Source: Planctomycetota bacterium
GTDB taxonomy: Bacteria; Planctomycetota; Planctomycetia; Isosphaerales; Isosphaeraceae
DNA length: 16,509 nucleotides
Direction: 5' to 3'
Assembly (NCBI GenBank): GCA_021777685.1
Contig: JAJYDH010000081.1
Coordinates: forward strand, 1 to 16,509
The notes under the pieces are model-generated. The model was not told the origin of the DNA and did no database searches. It saw only the letters and a list, made by a program, of their open reading frames with translations. This document shows positions 14,151 through 16,509 of this stretch, in pieces; within the stretch, counting starts at the first letter, position 1, and each line of letters begins with the position of its first letter. A program made the translations under genes and the position numbers.

Positions 14151-15364
14151 GCGGCGACCCGATCGTCGAGTTCGCCCGCCGGATCAACTCGTCCGACGGG
14201 CCGAAGGCCGTCGCCTACATCGCCGGGGGCGGATCGGAAGTCCTGCCGATGCTCCTGGCCCGGGGGGGAGGGTCGGCCACGGTCCTCGGCGCCCGCATCC
14301 TCTACGCCCCGGACGACTTCCGGGAGGCGCTGGGCTGCGATCCCGGCCGGTTCGTCGACGCCCGCGCCGCGAAGTGGCTCGCGATGGCCGCGTTCCGCCA
14401 CGCCCTGACCATCCGGGGCGACCTGGCCCCCGAGCAGGTCTTCGGCATCGGCTCGACCTCGAAATTGGCGACCGGAGAGGGCGAGCGAGACGGGCGGTCG
14501 CACGAGATCCACGCGGCCGTCCAGGCGGCGACGGGGACCTATCTCTGGTCCATCCCCCTGCCGGGGGGCCAGGATCGGGCGTGGGAAGAACGGATCAACG
14601 CGCTGCTGTTGCTCAACCTCTTCGCGCTGGGGAAGCTCCTCGGAGAATCGGTGGCACTCGAGCACGAGGGCCGCCAGATCCTCCCGGAGTCGGACCATTT
14701 CCGATATGCCCAGGGAGAAGACGCGATGGCCGACCTGATGGTCGGCCGTCGCGGCTGGATCGCGTTCGATGGCCCCGCGACCGAGTTCTCGGGCGAGTCC
14801 TGGTTCACCCGTGAGTCCCACGATCCTCCCCGACTCCTCCTGCCCGGCAGCTTCCGGCCGCTCCACGAGGGGCACGTCGCGATGGCCGAGGCCGCTTCCA
14901 GCCTGACCGGCCTCCCCTGCGGCTACGAACTCACGCTGTTCCATCCCGAGAAGCCGCCGCTCGACTTTTTCGCCATCCGGTCGAGGCTTCATCATTTCGA
15001 GCGGCGGGATTGCCGGCTCTATTTGACCAACGCGCCGACCTACGTTCAGAAGGCCAGGCTCTTCCCCGGCTGCACCTTCGCGGTCGGCCACGACACGGCG
15101 CTCAGGATCGTCGACCCGCGATTCTACGGGGGGACGGCGGCCCGAGACGCCGTGCTCGCCGAGATGGAGGCGCTCGGGACGAGGTTCCTGGTCTTCGGTC
15201 GGATCGACGGGACGGGCCATTTTCGCGACTTCTCGCCCGAGGAGTTCGAGCATCCCGTCTCCGGCTTCCTGGGACGGGTCGCGACGCCCGTCCCCGGGCA
15301 TGTCTTTCGCAAGGACATCTCCTCGACCGACATCCGCGCGAGGTCCGCGGACGAATTCCACTGA
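14147..15364 (+). CDS. CinA-C-like / cytidylyltransferase-like (NMNAT-type) fusion protein
   Basis: This 405-residue cytoplasmic protein appears bipartite. The C-terminal half is a nucleotidylyltransferase of the HIGH superfamily. LLLPGSFRPLHEGH at about 230-243 supplies the (H/T)xGH signature as HEGH. VGHDTALRI lies at about 313-321, and ISSTDIRAR at about 391-399 is the class's ISSTxxR phosphate-binding motif. The N-terminal half (about 1-215) resembles the CinA C-terminal fold, which in bacteria deamidates nicotinamide mononucleotide: AYIAGGGSEVLPMLL near 23-37 and GIGSTSKLATG near 100-110. An NAD-salvage role would fit both halves but is inference; the nucleotide and acceptor cannot be read from sequence. 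It is longer than NadD (about 200 residues). The ATG overlaps the FHA stop by four bases, indicating translational coupling. An alternative is an uncharacterised cytidylyltransferase with a degenerate N-terminal domain. Confidence 0.8.
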   Translation: MSGDPIVEFARRINSSDGPKAVAYIAGGGSEVLPMLLARGGGSATVLGARILYAPDDFREALGCDPGRFVDARAAKWLAMAAFRHALTIRGDLAPEQVFGIGSTSKLATGEGERDGRSHEIHAAVQAATGTYLWSIPLPGGQDRAWEERINALLLLNLFALGKLLGESVALEHEGRQILPESDHFRYAQGEDAMADLMVGRRGWIAFDGPATEFSGESWFTRESHDPPRLLLPGSFRPLHEGHVAMAEAASSLTGLPCGYELTLFHPEKPPLDFFAIRSRLHHFERRDCRLYLTNAPTYVQKARLFPGCTFAVGHDTALRIVDPRFYGGTAARDAVLAEMEALGTRFLVFGRIDGTGHFRDFSPEEFEHPVSGFLGRVATPVPGHVFRKDISSTDIRARSADEFH

Positions 15365-15383
15365 GGATCGGGAGATGATCGCG

Positions 15384-15845
15384 ATGACGGACCGATCGAA
15401 TTGCCTGGCCCATTCCCTGCTCGGCGGCCTGGCCGGGGCGGTGGCGTTGACCCTCGTCCACGAGACGGCGAGGCGGCTGATCCCCGGGGCGCCCCGGATG
15501 GACACCCTCGGCCGCCGGGCGATCGCCCGGGGCCTGGAGTCGCTGGGCGTCGATCCGCCGGGCCGGGATGAGCTGCAAGGGATGGCCCTCGTGGGGGATA
15601 TCGTCTCGAACGGGCTCACCTACGCGCTGGTCGGCGCCGGGTCGCCGGAGTCGGCCCATCTCCGGGGGACCCTGATCGGCTCCGCGGCGGGGCTGGGGGC
15701 CATCGTCCTGCCCCCCCGGCTCGGGATCGGCCCGGAGCCCGGGCGCCTCGCGACGGAGACGAAGGTCATGACCTTCGGCTGGTATCTCCTCGGCGGGGTC
15801 GTCGCCGCCGGGGTCTTCCGCCGGCTGAGCCGGGCCGGCTCCTGA
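15384..15845 (+). CDS. Small membrane protein of unknown function
   Basis: This 153-residue protein is not one I can name. It has about three to four hydrophobic stretches: about 8-24 (LAHSLLGGLAGAVALTL), a weak one near 75-84, a Gly/Ala-rich one near 91-107, and one near 128-146 (TFGWYLLGGVVAAGVF). Between them is a soluble loop with HETARRLIPGAPRMDTLGRRAI, which has a conserved look. I chose the ATG at 15384 because GGGAG (15370-15374) lies nine bases ahead; an ATG at 15375 touches that site and is less likely. It starts 19 bases after the stop of the nucleotidyltransferase fusion, so it may be the last gene of the FHA operon. A run of GLGAIVLPPRLG suggests a membrane-edge turn. No enzyme motif is visible. 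Confidence 0.72.
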   Translation: MTDRSNCLAHSLLGGLAGAVALTLVHETARRLIPGAPRMDTLGRRAIARGLESLGVDPPGRDELQGMALVGDIVSNGLTYALVGAGSPESAHLRGTLIGSAAGLGAIVLPPRLGIGPEPGRLATETKVMTFGWYLLGGVVAAGVFRRLSRAGS

Positions 15846-16013
15846 CATGGAAGGTCGCACGGCCGGGGTGGGGAATTCTCCCTGGGCAAGCCCGCTCGCC
15901 TCCGGTAAGCTGGTTGATCGGGATCTTGTCATCTGAGCGACCGTCGCGGCGCTCGTCCTCCCTCCTTCCAGCCTCGACGCGGCGTGTCCGCGCCTCGGGC
16001 GTCCGGGAGCCTC

Positions 16014-16509
16014 ATGACCACTCGCCTGACGATCCTCGTCAAGGGCCTGATCCTGATCGCGGTCCCCCTGCTCTTCCAGCTCGCCTTCATCGGCCTGGTC
16101 GCCCGGATGCGGCGGGAGAGCGTGACGGCCGAGACGTGGACCATCCACACCAAAGACGTGATCGCGCAGGCCCAGCGATGCCGGGTCGGCCTCCTCTCGG
16201 CCCTCGGGGCGAGCCAGGGGCTGATCATCACGCGAGATCCCCGGTTCGATCGGCTCCTGGACGTTTCGATCTCGACGATCCCGGCCGAGCTTGGGAAGCT
16301 GAAGAAGGGCGTCGCGGATCATCCCTCGCAGGCCGAGGCCGCCTCGGAGATGGAGTCCCGGTCGGCCGAATTCCTGGCCTTCCTCCTGGAAGGGAAGGCC
16401 CTGTCGCGGGCCGGCCGGATCGACGGCGACCTCGCGGCGAGCCGGCGGCTCCGATCGCAGGAGATGCTCGAGGGACTGGAGCGCGACTTCGACCGGTTCC
16501 TCGCCGTCG
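16014..16509 (+). CDS. CHASE3-type sensor protein, N-terminal part (probable histidine kinase, cut by window edge)
   Basis: The frame opens at an ATG at 16014 with GGGAG (16005-16009) four bases ahead and stays open to the end of the window, giving 165 residues. It begins MTTRLTILVKG followed by one strong membrane helix (about 9-31, LILIAVPLLFQLAFIGLVA). A periplasmic helical region follows, with WTIHTKDVIAQAQRCRVGLLSALGASQGLIITRDPRFDRLL at about 42-83. This pattern, 'H...vi......l...l..a.....g.(l/i)(l/i)t.d..(f/y)', matches CHASE3 sensory domains that precede histidine kinases or methyl-accepting modules in planctomycetes and other bacteria. The kinase part is not in the window, so the output domain is inferred. 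The 168-base gap upstream suggests a separate transcript from the FHA operon. Confidence 0.75.
   Translation, partial: MTTRLTILVKGLILIAVPLLFQLAFIGLVARMRRESVTAETWTIHTKDVIAQAQRCRVGLLSALGASQGLIITRDPRFDRLLDVSISTIPAELGKLKKGVADHPSQAEAASEMESRSAEFLAFLLEGKALSRAGRIDGDLAASRRLRSQEMLEGLERDFDRFLAV

Overview
This is a GC-rich window (long reading frames in several phases, with strong G/C bias at third codon positions) that fits a member of the Planctomycetota, most likely of the Isosphaeraceae type. That placement is inferred from three things: a very large secreted protein with an N-terminal LEGRLLLAA motif (a variant of the planctomycete LEPR-XLL type), a Tat-exported sugar isomerase/epimerase-like protein, and the overall gene style. 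No rRNA, tRNA, transposase, integrase or CRISPR array was seen.

Layout. Bases 1-1188 (minus strand) hold an ABC-2 exporter operon: an ATPase followed by a permease cut by the window edge. A sigma70-like promoter lies ahead of it, and a curious 7-nt-periodic spacer lies between the two genes. Bases 1435-6309 (minus) encode one 1624-residue surface protein built of Vgb-like propeller blades, Ig/invasin-like domains and FG-GAP-like calcium-binding repeats. Its end is flanked by a long inverted repeat. A 553-base gene-free leader (6310-6862) lies upstream and is rich in structure: a G10 tract, three inverted repeats and a composite REP-like element. Bases 6863-8794 hold a divergent pair, an orphan ParB-like regulator (minus) and an RmlD-like sugar-nucleotide reductase (plus). 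Bases 8884-10565 hold a second divergent pair of membrane proteins, YihY/BrkB (minus) and DUF2231 (plus).

Bases 10772-13267 (minus) hold a coupled methyltransferase and alpha/beta-hydrolase pair, and upstream of it the Tat-exported xylose-isomerase-like TIM-barrel protein. Bases 13551-15845 (plus) run from a good sigma70-like promoter through an FHA-domain protein, a tightly overlapping CinA-like/nucleotidyltransferase fusion and a small membrane protein. At the right edge a CHASE3-type sensor begins at 16014 and leaves the window.

Most genes look like ordinary chromosomal housekeeping or accessory functions. The parts most worth a second look are the FHA plus CinA-like/nucleotidyltransferase gene pair, the leader of the giant surface protein, and the several intergenic inverted repeats. 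Nothing in the window proves a new defence or mobile system.
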